Shown here in pieces: positions 46,698 to 55,590 of a DNA stretch of 64,000 nucleotides. The DNA is from Pseudarthrobacter sp. (GTDB taxonomy: Bacteria; Actinomycetota; Actinomycetes; Actinomycetales; Micrococcaceae). The stretch spans positions 124,001 to 188,000 of the forward strand of contig JAPSJV010000002.1 of NCBI GenBank assembly GCA_031178005.1, in the 5' to 3' direction. The position numbers and the translations under genes are program-made. Each line of letters opens with the position of its first letter. Within the stretch, counting starts at the first letter, position 1. The notes under the pieces were generated by a model. The model had not been told where the DNA came from. It saw nothing but the letters and a program-made list of their open reading frames with translations, and did no database searches.

Positions 46698-47582
46698 TTA
46701 TTTTGCGGGACGGGTGGCGTGCCCGCCGAACTGGTTCCGCAGTGCCGACACCATCTTCATGGCCGGCGAGTTGTCTTCCCGGGAGGAGAACCTGGCAAAG
46801 AGCGCCGCAGTGATGGCCGGAGCCGGGACAGCGTTGGCGATTGCTTCCTCGACGGTCCAGCGGCCTTCACCGGAATCCTCCACATAATCGTCGATCGATT
46901 CCAGGCCCGGATCTTCATCCAGGGCCTTCACCATCAGGTCCAGCAGCCAGGACCGGACGACGGTCCCCTTCTGCCAGGCACGGAACGTCCCGGGCAGATC
47001 CTGGACAATGTCCTTCGCCGCCAGCAGTTCATAGCCTTCGGCGTACGACTGCATCAGTCCGTATTCGATGCCGTTGTGCACCATCTTCGCGTAGTGCCCT
47101 GCACCGACGCCGCCCACATGAACGAAGCTGTCGGCCCGCTCACCCTCGGGCCTGAGTGCATCGAACACCGGCATGGCCCGCTCAATGTCTGCAGCGTCGC
47201 CGCCGGCCATCAGGCCATAACCGTTCTGCAGGCCCCAAACGCCGCCGGAAACACCGCAGTCCGCAAAGCGGATTCCCTTGGCAGTCAATGCCTCGCCGTG
47301 CTTCTGGTCTTCGGTGAAACGCGAGTTGCCGCCGTCGATCACCAGGTCACCTGCGGCGAGCTTCTCACCGAGTTCGGTGATCACGGCATCCGTGATCGGG
47401 CCGGATGGAACCATCACCCAGATGAGCCTGGGAGTCGGAACAGCGGCCAGGAGTTCATCCACGGAAGCAACGTCGGTGACATCGGGGTTCCGGTCGAAGC
47501 CGGTCACCTCGACGCCACCCTTGCGCAGCCGTTCGCGCATGTTGAAACCCATTTTTCCAAGGCCGATCAGTCCGATATGCAC
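46698..47582 (-). CDS. gnd: 6-phosphogluconate dehydrogenase (decarboxylating), short form
   Basis: A 294-residue short-form enzyme (about 300, versus about 470 for the E. coli type). MHIGLIGLGKMGFNMRERL is the Rossmann motif; FDRNPD at residues 30-35 suggests a preference to be tested between NAD and NADP; GGNSRFTEDQ and VGGVGAGHYAKMVHNGIEYG carry the substrate and catalytic Lys residues. It makes ribulose 5-phosphate and CO2. Its position between dnaN and recF is common in Actinobacteria. Confidence 0.95.
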   Translation of the reverse strand: MHIGLIGLGKMGFNMRERLRKGGVEVTGFDRNPDVTDVASVDELLAAVPTPRLIWVMVPSGPITDAVITELGEKLAAGDLVIDGGNSRFTEDQKHGEALTAKGIRFADCGVSGGVWGLQNGYGLMAGGDAADIERAMPVFDALRPEGERADSFVHVGGVGAGHYAKMVHNGIEYGLMQSYAEGYELLAAKDIVQDLPGTFRAWQKGTVVRSWLLDLMVKALDEDPGLESIDDYVEDSGEGRWTVEEAIANAVPAPAITAALFARFSSREDNSPAMKMVSALRNQFGGHATRPAK

Positions 47583-47617
47583 GGTGTGAGCTCTTTCTGC
47601 GTTGGTAGGGCGGGGGT

Positions 47618-47683
47618 CCCAACTAGGTCGCAGTTGATGTCGTTATGAGGGTCCATAGCGACATCAACTGCTGGTTAGTTGGG
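47618..47683. repeat. 66-bp palindromic element, copy B
   Basis: Outer arms CCCAACTA / TAGTTGGG and inner arms GCAGTTGATGTCG / CGACATCAACTGC. It has the same length and plan as the copy at 954-1019, with paired substitutions that keep the stem. The last three sense codons and stop of dnaN form one arm. It probably terminates dnaN transcription. Confidence 0.75.
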
Positions 47684-48799
47684 GAGGCGGACGGGCATTA
47701 CGAGGTAGCGGTAGTCACCCTGGTCATCGCCGTCGGCGTCAGCCTGGGCAGTGATCATGGCTGGCTTGGGGGCGGTGGTGAAGGAGAAACGGACGAACTT
47801 CGTTTCGATCACGCTCAAGCCTTCGACCAGGTAGTGCGGGTTGAACGCAACAGTGATTTCGTCCCCGGAAAGCTGGGCTTCAAGTTCTTCGGAAGCCTGT
47901 GCGTCCTCGCCCGTTCCGGCGTCGAGGTGCAGCTGGCCGTCGGTGAATGCGAGGCGTACCGGTGTATTGCGCTCGGCAACCAGGGACACACGGCGAACCG
48001 CTTCGACCAATTCCTGGGTCTGGACGGTCGCGTGGATCGGCGTCGAATCCGGGAACAGCGAACGGATCTTGGGGTAATCACCGTCGACGAGCAGTGACGT
48101 GGTGGTGCGTCCGCCGCTTTCGAAGCCGATGAGGCGGCTGTCGTCGTTCGAAATTGCAAGGTTGATGTCACCGCTGTTGCCCAGCGTCTTGGCAACCTCA
48201 TTGAGAGTCTTCGCCTTGACCAGTGCGCTGGTGGAGATGCCGGGAGTAACAGGCTTCCAGGGCAGTTCACGCATGGCGAGCCGGTAACGGTCCGTGGCCA
48301 GCAGGGTAATCAGGTCGTCTTCGATTTCCATCCGGACGCCGGTGAGGATGGGCAAGGTGTCATCCCGGCTGGCGGCAATAATCACCTGGGAAACGGCCTG
48401 CGCAAAGGAATCGCCGGCAACGGTTCCGCTCAATGCGGGCAAGGACGGCAGTGCCGGGTACTCCGCTTCGGGCATGGTGGCGAGGTGGAAGCTGCTTCGG
48501 CGGCAGGTGAGCGTCACCTTGTTGCCATCGGTTTCGACGTCGACCGGTGCCGAAGGCAGGCTGCGGCAAATGTCAGCAAGGAGGCGACCGGAAACCAGGA
48601 TGGTGCCTTCGGAACTGATATCTGCAGGGATTTCAAGCCGCGCAGAGGTCTCGTAATCGAAGCTGGAAAGGCTGACGGTACCGGATTCTGCCTTAAGGAG
48701 CAGTCCTGACAGAACGGGTACGGGCGGCCGAGGAGACAACGACCGGGCTGTCCAGGTGACGGCTTCCGCCAGGACGTCCCGTTCGACTCTGAACTTCAC
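47675..48799 (-). CDS. dnaN: DNA polymerase III beta sliding clamp
   Basis: A 374-residue clamp of three similar domains. It starts MKFRVERDVLAEAVTWTARSL and ends YLVMPVRLPN, both typical. GTG at 48799 was chosen because the family begins here; an upstream ATG at 48832 would add 11 unrelated residues. It encircles DNA as a dimer and tethers the polymerase. Its stop lies inside a palindromic element that likely terminates transcription before gnd. Confidence 0.97.
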   Translation of the reverse strand: MKFRVERDVLAEAVTWTARSLSPRPPVPVLSGLLLKAESGTVSLSSFDYETSARLEIPADISSEGTILVSGRLLADICRSLPSAPVDVETDGNKVTLTCRRSSFHLATMPEAEYPALPSLPALSGTVAGDSFAQAVSQVIIAASRDDTLPILTGVRMEIEDDLITLLATDRYRLAMRELPWKPVTPGISTSALVKAKTLNEVAKTLGNSGDINLAISNDDSRLIGFESGGRTTTSLLVDGDYPKIRSLFPDSTPIHATVQTQELVEAVRRVSLVAERNTPVRLAFTDGQLHLDAGTGEDAQASEELEAQLSGDEITVAFNPHYLVEGLSVIETKFVRFSFTTAPKPAMITAQADADGDDQGDYRYLVMPVRLPN

Positions 48800-49246
48800 G
48801 GAAGGGTGCCGCCTTTCATTGCTGCTTGTCATCTGAACTGCTGACAGCTTAGCCCGAAGACTTGTGATTCTCCCATCCCTGCTTGACGGCCAGCGGCTGG
48901 CAGCAACGGGCCGGGCCACTTTGGAGCAGGGCTCCGGAATCGTCGGGGTGGTCAGAAAACCTGGTTGTTATTTGAGGGATTTCAATTTCTTGGGATTAGT
49001 AGTGTTAATAACCCCTGTGGAAACTGTGGATAAATCGATCTCGTGGCAGGAATCCGGGGTTAAGCCCTGTTCATCCACTGTGGGTGGGCTGTGTTTTAAA
49101 CAGGCTGTGGATGGGGACAAGATTTTTGGCCGGATCCGCAATCCACAGACGGCTTAAGGGTTTTAAGCCCATTAACCGCAGTTGTCCCCTTAACTTTCCA
49201 CAGGCTTATCCACATGCACCTGTTAATAAGGTAAGAGTCCGCCAGC
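48800..49246. other. oriC: Candidate oriC: dnaA-dnaN intergenic region
   Basis: 447 bp with perfect DnaA boxes TGTGGATAA (49025-49033) and TTATCCACA (49206-49214), weaker ones at 49106-49114 (TGTGGATGG) and 49140-49149 (AATCCACA-like), and AT-rich stretches near 48,965-49,015 and 49,090-49,100 that could unwind. In Streptomyces and Mycobacterium oriC lies in this gap. It also must contain the dnaN promoter. Confidence 0.75.
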
Positions 49247-50668
49247 CTAGGAGTCGCGCTGTTGCTGCTTGATCCGGTTTGTGAGCTCGGTGACCTGGTT
49301 GTAAATCACACGGCGCTCGGCCATAAGTTCGCGGATCTTGCGGTCGGCGTGGATCACTGTGGTGTGATCGCGTCCGCCCAGTTCCTGGCCGATCTTGGGA
49401 AGTGACATGTCCGTCAATTCCCGGCACAGGTACATGGCGATCTGGCGTGCGGTCACCAGGGTCCGCGTACGGGACTTGCTGCAGAGCTCTTCCATGCTGA
49501 GCTTGAAGTAGTCGGCCGTCTGCGTGAGGATCTGGGCTGACGTGATTTCCTGGGCGCCGTCGTCCGTGATCAGGTCCTTGAGGACCATCTCGGCCAGGGC
49601 AACGTCCACCTCCTGGCGGTTCAGGCTGGCAAACGCCGTGACCCGGATCAGGGCGCCCTCGAGCTCACGGATGTTGCTGGAAATTTTGGAGGCGATGTAT
49701 TCCAGGGCGTCGTCCGGTGCTGACAATCCTTCGCTGAGCGCCTTTTTGCGGAGGATCGCGATGCGGGTTTCCAGTTCCGGCGGCTGGATGTCCGTGAGGA
49801 GGCCCCACTCAAAGCGCGATTTCATCCGGTCCTCGAAACCGGCCAGCAGCTTGGGCGGCTGATCCGAGGTGATGACAACCTGCTTGTTGTTGTTGTGCAG
49901 GGAGTTGAATGTGTGGAAGAACTCCTCCAGCGTCCGGTCCTTGCCGGCCAGGAACTGGATGTCGTCGATCAGCAGGACATCCACATTCCGGTACGTGGTC
50001 TTGAAGCTGGCACCCTCGTCATCCCGGATGGAGTTGATGAAGTCGTTGGTGAATTCTTCGGAGTTGACGTAGCGGACCCTGATTCCGCTGTAGAGCCGGC
50101 GGGCGTAGTGGCCAATGGCGTGCAGCAGGTGCGTCTTGCCAAGTCCTGAGTCGCCATAGATGAACAGCGGGTTGTAGGCCTTGGCAGGAGCCTCAGCCAC
50201 AGCAACGGCTGCGGCGTGGGCGAACCGGTTGGAGGAACCAATCACGAAGGTATCGAATACGTACTTCGGGTTCAGCCGTCCAAATTCATGTGAGGTGCTG
50301 GGCAGCATGGGCTGCGGCTTCTGTTCGATCAGCTGGTCACTGGAGTAGGAAGGCTCGACGGCGGGTTCCGGTTCCGTGTGGAGCGGGACCAGATCGGTGT
50401 CCACATCAATGGCGCACCGGATGTCGTCGGAGAAGACATTGTGCAGGGCGTCGTCGAGAGCCTCTTTGACCTGGGTCTGGAGGACTTCGCGGGTGAGCTC
50501 GTTGGGAACGGCTACCAGCAGGGTTGAGCCGATGAGCCCCTGCGCCTGGGCCAGAATGACAAAGCCGCGCTGCCGGGGGCTGACCCGATCGTCCTGTTCC
50601 AGGAGGCTGACCACCCGCCGCCACGAACTTCCAACAGTATTGGCATGGTTGGCTTCGTCAACGGTCAT
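49247..50668 (-). CDS. dnaA: Chromosomal replication initiator DnaA
   Basis: A 473-residue initiator. Domain I (~1-85), a short acidic domain II, the AAA+ domain III with Walker A GDSGLGKTHLL and Walker B LLIDDIQFLAGK, and the DNA-binding domain IV with GGRDHTTVIHADRKI. ATP-DnaA binds the 9-mers in both flanking gaps and opens oriC. The domain II linker is short compared with Streptomyces. Confidence 0.98.
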   Translation of the reverse strand: MTVDEANHANTVGSSWRRVVSLLEQDDRVSPRQRGFVILAQAQGLIGSTLLVAVPNELTREVLQTQVKEALDDALHNVFSDDIRCAIDVDTDLVPLHTEPEPAVEPSYSSDQLIEQKPQPMLPSTSHEFGRLNPKYVFDTFVIGSSNRFAHAAAVAVAEAPAKAYNPLFIYGDSGLGKTHLLHAIGHYARRLYSGIRVRYVNSEEFTNDFINSIRDDEGASFKTTYRNVDVLLIDDIQFLAGKDRTLEEFFHTFNSLHNNNKQVVITSDQPPKLLAGFEDRMKSRFEWGLLTDIQPPELETRIAILRKKALSEGLSAPDDALEYIASKISSNIRELEGALIRVTAFASLNRQEVDVALAEMVLKDLITDDGAQEITSAQILTQTADYFKLSMEELCSKSRTRTLVTARQIAMYLCRELTDMSLPKIGQELGGRDHTTVIHADRKIRELMAERRVIYNQVTELTNRIKQQQRDS

Positions 50669-51139
50669 AAATCAGTTTCCTCAAACTTGCGTGCCTGCAT
50701 TGTTGTGCAGCCAGCAGGTCCGGAAGCAGTACGCCGGCCCCAGCCTCATCCACAGGGTTATACACAGACCGTGGATAATCGGCTACTGGGACACTCTAGG
50801 GGATGAAAAGCCTAGAAGATAGCTGGGGACTTGCTTGTGGATAATTACACCGTTGTGGTTCAAAAACAGGGGCTGTGAGCCACTTCATCCACAGGCTGGA
50901 AGGTGCAGTTAGCCACAGTTGGGGATATCTCTCCCCAGGGGTCCCGGTTTGACTGGGACCCGGTTTAGGCCCTAACGTTGTGAAGTCCTTTGTGTCCGCT
51001 TTTTGGCCCCATCTGCATTCCTCTAACGCCAGGCGTTGGAGCAGCCGGGGGAAGCGGCACATACAAAACTTAGCGTCGGCCAGTTCTTCCCCAATTACTG
51101 ATCGGGTGGGCGCACCTTTGATCCACTGGAGTAACTAAC
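50669..51139. other. dnaA-rpmH intergenic region with DnaA boxes
   Basis: 471 bp carrying a perfect DnaA box at 50836-50844 (TGTGGATAA) and near-boxes at 50746-50754 (TCATCCACA), 50758-50766 (TTATACACA), 50770-50778 (CGTGGATAA) and 50885-50893 (TCATCCACA). It must contain the divergent dnaA and rpmH promoters and may be part of a bipartite origin or a dnaA autoregulatory region. Confidence 0.75.
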
Positions 51140-51277
51140 GTGAGCAAGCGGACTTTTCAGCCGAATAACCGCCGTCGAGCCAAGAAGCACGGCTTCCGCC
51201 TTCGTATGCGTACCCGCGCCGGCCGTGCCATTCTGGCAGCCCGTCGTGGCAAGGGCCGCATCGAGCTGTCGGCCTAA
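51140..51277 (+). CDS. rpmH: 50S ribosomal protein L34
   Basis: A 45-residue, very basic ribosomal protein read directly from the sequence: [20 protein letters not shown] then [19 protein letters not shown] and the end IELSA. Length and sequence are those of bacterial L34. GTG start with GGAG upstream. It is divergent from dnaA, the canonical origin arrangement. Confidence 0.97.
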   Translation: MSKRTFQPNNRRRAKKHGFRLRMRTRAGRAILAARRGKGRIELSA

Positions 51278-51319
51278 ACAAACTGACTCGTCGGTTCATA
51301 GTCTTTTGCGAGTTTGAAG

Positions 51320-51757
51320 GTGCTGGCCACCCGTAACCGCCTCAGGACTTCCACCGATTTTTCGACAACTGTACGTTCCGGCGTCCGCAATGGACGCCGG
51401 AACGTAGTGTTATATGCGGCTGCCCTGCCGGCTGGCGAACCCAGCAGGATCGGGTTCATCGTTTCCAAAAGTGTCGGGAACGCCGTGACCAGGAACCTCG
51501 TTAAGAGGAGACTGAGAGAAGCCGGAGCTGCGTCCTTGAAAAAGTACGGTACCGGCTATGCAATTGTTGTCCGGGCTTTGCCCGCGTCGGCCGCTGCAAG
51601 CTGGCAGCAGCTGCTCTCGGACTACAACGATGCGTTGGAGTCCACCATCAGGCGACTGGGAAACCGGGATGCCGTGCGGTCCGGTTCCCTGAACCAGGCC
51701 ACTGATGGACCCACTGCCGTCAACGGGAACACTCAGGAAGGGACAGCGCGTGCGTGA
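51320..51757 (+). CDS. rnpA: Ribonuclease P protein component
   Basis: A 145-residue RNase P protein that assists the RNA subunit in cutting tRNA 5' leaders. LATRNRLRTSTDF at the start, and GFIVSKSVGNAVTRNLVKRRLREA (the RNR signature, residues ~50-73). GTG at 51320 was chosen; an in-frame TTG two codons upstream is possible. The C-terminal ~30 residues are variable. It overlaps yidD by 8 bp. Confidence 0.95.
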   Translation: MLATRNRLRTSTDFSTTVRSGVRNGRRNVVLYAAALPAGEPSRIGFIVSKSVGNAVTRNLVKRRLREAGAASLKKYGTGYAIVVRALPASAAASWQQLLSDYNDALESTIRRLGNRDAVRSGSLNQATDGPTAVNGNTQEGTARA

Positions 51758-52145
51758 CTCAAGTGCCGCCGTCGTCCGCTTCCTTCCCACTGCGGCAACC
51801 GCTGTAGGCAGGGCCGTCTGGAACCTGCCGCGCAACATTCTGATTCTTCTCCTGAAGGCCTACCGCAAGGTGATTTCGCCCTTGTACGGCCAGGTCTGCC
51901 GCTTTTTTCCGTCATGTTCCGCTTATGCCCTTGAGGCTGTAACGGTGCATGGAGCCGTCAAAGGCACCTGGCTGGCTGCGCGCCGGCTGGTACGTTGCCA
52001 TCCCTGGAATGCAGGTGGAGTGGACCATGTCCCCGCCGGGCACCGGGAGTGGCCTGTCGGACAGACCCCCACAATTGTTGTGATGAACAACCCGGACAAG
52101 TTCCTGGCTGCGCGCACTGATGAAGAAGGCCGCTCTGCGGCCTGA
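51750..52145 (+). CDS. yidD: YidD membrane-insertion efficiency factor
   Basis: A 131-residue protein with the conserved core LLLKAYRKVISPLYGQVCRFFPSCSAYALEAVTVHG...RRLVRCHPW (residues ~34-85), three Cys included. YidD assists YidC in inserting membrane proteins. The N-terminal ~28 and C-terminal ~45 residues are extra compared with the ~80-residue E. coli form. GTG start overlaps rnpA. Confidence 0.93.
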   Translation: MRDSSAAVVRFLPTAATAVGRAVWNLPRNILILLLKAYRKVISPLYGQVCRFFPSCSAYALEAVTVHGAVKGTWLAARRLVRCHPWNAGGVDHVPAGHREWPVGQTPTIVVMNNPDKFLAARTDEEGRSAA

Positions 52146-52161
52146 CGAATAGGGATAACGT

Positions 52162-53133
52162 ATGGACTTCTTTGAAACAATCATGTTTCCGTTCAAGTGG
52201 CTGGTGTCCATCATCATGGTGGGCTTCCACGAGGGCCTGACTTTCATTGGCCTGCCTGAGGCATCGGGCTGGACCTGGACGCTGTCCATCATCGGCCTGG
52301 TGCTGGTGATCCGGGCAGCGCTGATTCCCGTCTTCGTCAAGCAGATCAAGGCTCAGCGTGGCATGCAGCTCCTGCAGCCGGACCTGAAGAAGCTGCAGGA
52401 CAAGTACAAGGGCAAAACTGACCAGCTGTCCCGCCAGGCAATGGCGCAGGAGCAGATGGCCATGTACAAGAAACACGGGACGAATCCGTTCTCCGCGTGC
52501 CTGCCCATGCTGATCCAGATGCCGTTCTTCTTCGCGCTGTTCCAGGTGCTTTCCGGTATCAGCACGAACGCCCGCGAAGGTGAGGGTGTTGGCGCCATGA
52601 ACCACCAGCAGGTGGTGCAATTCGACGAGTCCAGCATCTTCGGGGCCCCGCTGTCCGCGGCCTTGCTCCACGGTGGCGTGACCAACCCGGCTGTTGTGAT
52701 CCTCTCGATCGTCATGATCCTGGCGATGACGGCCTCGCAGTTCATCACCCAGAAGCAGATCATGGCGAAGAACATGTCCGAAGAGGCCATGGCCAGCCCG
52801 TTCATGCGGCAGCAGAAGATGATGCTTTACATCCTGCCTGTTGTCTTCGGTGTGGGTGGCATCAACTTCCCCATCGGTGTCCTGATCTACTGGACAACCA
52901 CCAACCTCTGGACCATGGCGCAGCAGTTCTTCGTGATCCGCCGCATGCCGACGCCGGGATCCCCCGCCGCCAAGGCCCTCGCCGAGCGTCGTGCCGCCAA
53001 GGGACTGCCGCCACTGTCGGTCCTCACCGGCAAGAAGGATGACGAGGCCGACGCCGCTGCTGCCGCTGCCCTTGCTGCGCAGGCCAAGGGCCAACGTGTA
53101 CAGCCACAACGCAAGAACAGAAAGAAGAAGTAA
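52162..53133 (+). CDS. yidC: YidC/Oxa1 membrane insertase
   Basis: A 323-residue insertase with five membrane segments: ~10-32, ~38-58 then, after the basic coiled hairpin QRGMQLLQPDLKKLQDKYKGK, ~115-135, ~175-200 and ~228-252. The conserved Arg lies in the first core helix region (VLVIRAALIP). A basic, Ala/Lys-rich tail ends QRKNRKKK and could bind the ribosome. It overlaps jag by 1 bp. Confidence 0.96.
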   Translation: MDFFETIMFPFKWLVSIIMVGFHEGLTFIGLPEASGWTWTLSIIGLVLVIRAALIPVFVKQIKAQRGMQLLQPDLKKLQDKYKGKTDQLSRQAMAQEQMAMYKKHGTNPFSACLPMLIQMPFFFALFQVLSGISTNAREGEGVGAMNHQQVVQFDESSIFGAPLSAALLHGGVTNPAVVILSIVMILAMTASQFITQKQIMAKNMSEEAMASPFMRQQKMMLYILPVVFGVGGINFPIGVLIYWTTTNLWTMAQQFFVIRRMPTPGSPAAKALAERRAAKGLPPLSVLTGKKDDEADAAAAAALAAQAKGQRVQPQRKNRKKK

Positions 53134-53711
53134 TGTCTGTTGAGAGCACCGATCAGGTTCCTTCCGCTGAAGTTGAGATCGACAACTCAGCCGACGCAGT
53201 CCCGGATGCGTCAGCAGCCGAGGCGGGCACTCCGGGTGCCGCTGCCGGCCGGCTTGAGGAAGAGGGCGACGTCGCCGCTGATTACCTCGAGGAACTCCTG
53301 GATATTGCGGATATCGATGGTGACATCGACATCGAGGTCCGAAACGGGCGTACCTACATCTCGATCGTGACCGAAGAAGAATCCGACGCGCTGGACGCGT
53401 TGGTAGGTGAGGACGGGGAGGTTCTGGAGGCCCTTCAGGAGCTGACCCGGTTGTCCGTGCTGTCCGCAACGGAAAACCGCTCGCGGCTGGTGCTGGACAT
53501 CAACGGTTACCGCAAGGAACGTGCCGGACACCTGCAGAAGATTGCCGAAGACGCCGTCGACAAGGCTAAGGAAACGGGCGCACCCGTGGCTCTTGAACCC
53601 ATGAGTGCCTACGAGCGCAAGATTGTCCACGACGCTGTTGCTGACCTTGGCTTCATCAGCGAGTCTGAGGGCGAAGGCGCTGACCGCCACATTGTTGTTT
53701 CCGCCGAATAG
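53133..53711 (+). CDS. jag: Jag / R3H-domain RNA-binding protein
   Basis: A 192-residue protein: acidic N-terminus, KH domain (~55-120, DIDIEVRNGRTYISIV... ENRSRLVLDINGYRKER) and C-terminal R3H domain (~125-190) with LEPMSAYERKIVHDAVADL. The YidC-Jag pair is conserved at bacterial origins, and Jag (KhpB) binds RNA to influence division and growth. It follows yidC directly. Confidence 0.94.
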   Translation: MSVESTDQVPSAEVEIDNSADAVPDASAAEAGTPGAAAGRLEEEGDVAADYLEELLDIADIDGDIDIEVRNGRTYISIVTEEESDALDALVGEDGEVLEALQELTRLSVLSATENRSRLVLDINGYRKERAGHLQKIAEDAVDKAKETGAPVALEPMSAYERKIVHDAVADLGFISESEGEGADRHIVVSAE

Positions 53712-53734
53712 TGGAACTACAGGGACCGGAAACC

Positions 53735-54385
53735 ATGGTTGATATCACCCCAGCAGAGCTCGCTGCGGCCGAGAAGATCTTCGGCAGCAGGCTGGAGCTT
53801 GCCAAGCGATACGTGGAGCACCTGGCCACATCGGGGACCGAGCGCGGGCTGATTGGCCCGCGCGAGATTCCCCGTCTGTGGAGCCGGCACGTGCTCAATT
53901 GCGCCGTCATCGAGAGCGAGATCGCGCATGGCAGCCACGTGGCCGACGTCGGGAGTGGAGCCGGACTGCCCGGCCTCTGCCTCGCAATCGCCCGTCCTGA
54001 CCTGGAGCTGACACTCATCGAGCCGTTGGAGCGGCGGGTTATCTGGCTGCAGGAAGTGGTGGATGATCTGGGGCTGGAAAATGTCACCGTCATGCGGTCC
54101 CGCGCTGAGCTTGCGGTAGGGACTGTTGTGGCTGACGTTGTCACTGCGCGTGCGGTTTCCGCGCTGACGAACCTGGCTGGCCTGACCATTCCCCTCCTTG
54201 GCGGGAAAGGCGAAGTAGTGGCCATTAAGGGGCGTAGCGCCAGCGAGGAGATCGAGAAGGCGGCCAAGTTGATCCGGCGGATGGGCGGGCGGGAAACTAC
54301 TGTCGTCACTGTTGGTGCAGACCTGCTGGAGGAGCCCACCACTGTGGTGAGGATCGTCGTCGATAAGTCACGAAAATCCGCCTGA
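53735..54385 (+). CDS. rsmG: 16S rRNA (guanine-527-N7) methyltransferase RsmG
   Basis: A 216-residue SAM-dependent methyltransferase. The SAM site is VADVGSGAGLPGLCLAIARP, followed by LIEPLERRVIWLQEVV and VTARAVSALTNL; the GPREIPRLWSRHVLNC block is typical. ATG 53735 has AGGGA nine bases upstream; an in-frame GTG at 53711 overlapping the jag stop is the alternative. Loss of RsmG gives low-level streptomycin resistance in other bacteria. Confidence 0.95.
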   Translation: MVDITPAELAAAEKIFGSRLELAKRYVEHLATSGTERGLIGPREIPRLWSRHVLNCAVIESEIAHGSHVADVGSGAGLPGLCLAIARPDLELTLIEPLERRVIWLQEVVDDLGLENVTVMRSRAELAVGTVVADVVTARAVSALTNLAGLTIPLLGGKGEVVAIKGRSASEEIEKAAKLIRRMGGRETTVVTVGADLLEEPTTVVRIVVDKSRKSA

Positions 54386-54593
54386 AGCGGGGACGGCGGC
54401 CTTCCAGAAGATGGTGGAGCAGATAGGCTAGACAACGGCAGCAATAGGCTAACGAGAGCGAGAGTGTGAAGTGAGCAGCAGTGAACCGGTCACACAGCGG
54501 ATTCCTCCGTTTGTGTCCCTGGGCTCAGCACGATCCTTCTCTATCCTGTCGGCTCCTTCCCCGAAACCACAATCAGTTGCAGGGAGCCAAAAG

Positions 54594-55526
54594 ATGCCTT
54601 CCGTTTCACGTGAAACACCGGCGAATGGCAAAGCCAACGTCATGGATGCAATGGATGACTCCAGTCCTATTGCCCGCGAGCTGGCTCACGAGAACAAACG
54701 CCGTGAACGCCTTGCCGGCCGCCAGCTGCCCAAACCCTCGAAAACCAGGGTCTTTACGGTTTCCAATCAAAAAGGCGGCGTGGGTAAGACGACCACTACC
54801 GTCAATATTGCCGCCGCCCTGGCCAGTGCCGGGTTGAACGTTCTGGTCATTGACATTGATCCGCAGGGCAACGCGTCCACGGCGCTTGGCGTTGAGCACC
54901 ATGCCGATGTGGACAGCATTTATGACGTCCTGATCAACGATTTCCCACTTGCGGATGTGGTGGCCCCCTGCCCGGACATTGCCAATCTCATTTGCGCTCC
55001 GGCGACTATCCACCTGGCCGGTGCGGAAATTGAACTGGTCTCGCTCGTTGCACGCGAGCAACGGTTGCGGCGGGCTATTGATGTTTACGCCAAAGCACGT
55101 GAGACCAACGGGGAACCGCCCCTGGACTACATTTTTATTGACTGCCCACCCAGCCTGGGACTTTTGACCGTTAACGCTTTCTGCGCTGCAGGCGAGGTAC
55201 TGATTCCCATCCAGTGCGAGTACTATGCGCTCGAGGGCCTCAGCCAGCTGCTGAAGAACATCGAGATGATTCAGAAGCACCTGAACGCGGACCTGGTTGT
55301 CTCCACCATCCTCCTCACAATGTATGACGGCCGCACCAACCTGGCCGCTCAAGTGGCAGCAGAGGTACGGGAACACTTCCCGCAACAAGTCCTGGGTGCT
55401 GTTGTTCCACGCTCCGTGCGTATCTCTGAGGCGCCCAGCTATCAGCAGACCGTAATGACCTACGATCCCTCGTCCAGCGGCGCACTGTCTTATCTCGAAG
55501 CCGCGGCCGAGATTGCCGAACGTTAG
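54594..55526 (+). CDS. parA: ParA chromosome-partitioning ATPase
   Basis: A 310-residue Walker ATPase that moves ParB-bound origins. Deviant Walker [14 protein letters not shown], then [15 protein letters not shown] and [17 protein letters not shown] favour ATG 54594, which has AGGGAG seven bases upstream; the in-frame GTG 54471 would add 41 residues of low-conservation sequence. A perfect parS core lies in codons 3-8 and encodes VSRET, so ParB may bind the gene itself. parB starts 64 bp downstream. Confidence 0.95.
   Translation: MPSVSRETPANGKANVMDAMDDSSPIARELAHENKRRERLAGRQLPKPSKTRVFTVSNQKGGVGKTTTTVNIAAALASAGLNVLVIDIDPQGNASTALGVEHHADVDSIYDVLINDFPLADVVAPCPDIANLICAPATIHLAGAEIELVSLVAREQRLRRAIDVYAKARETNGEPPLDYIFIDCPPSLGLLTVNAFCAAGEVLIPIQCEYYALEGLSQLLKNIEMIQKHLNADLVVSTILLTMYDGRTNLAAQVAAEVREHFPQQVLGAVVPRSVRISEAPSYQQTVMTYDPSSSGALSYLEAAAEIAER
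54602..54617. promoter_or_regulatory. parS: parS site 1 (inside parA)
   Basis: CGTTTCACGTGAAACA: the 14-bp core GTTTCACGTGAAAC is a perfect match to the bacterial parS palindrome. It lies within the first codons of parA. Confidence 0.95.
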
Positions 55527-55590
55527 AATCGAAAGACTCGCAACAACTAAGCCGGGCCACGCCGGGCTGATCCACTGGAGGGAATTATCC

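Noticed and set aside
51958..53469. 503-codon minus-strand frame opposite yidC and jag
   Set aside because: His/Gln/Arg-rich translation with no motif; shadow of yidC.
54471..54593. Upstream extension of ParA from GTG 54471
   Set aside because: The extra 41 residues look like translated intergenic DNA and a much better ribosome site precedes ATG 54594; still possible.
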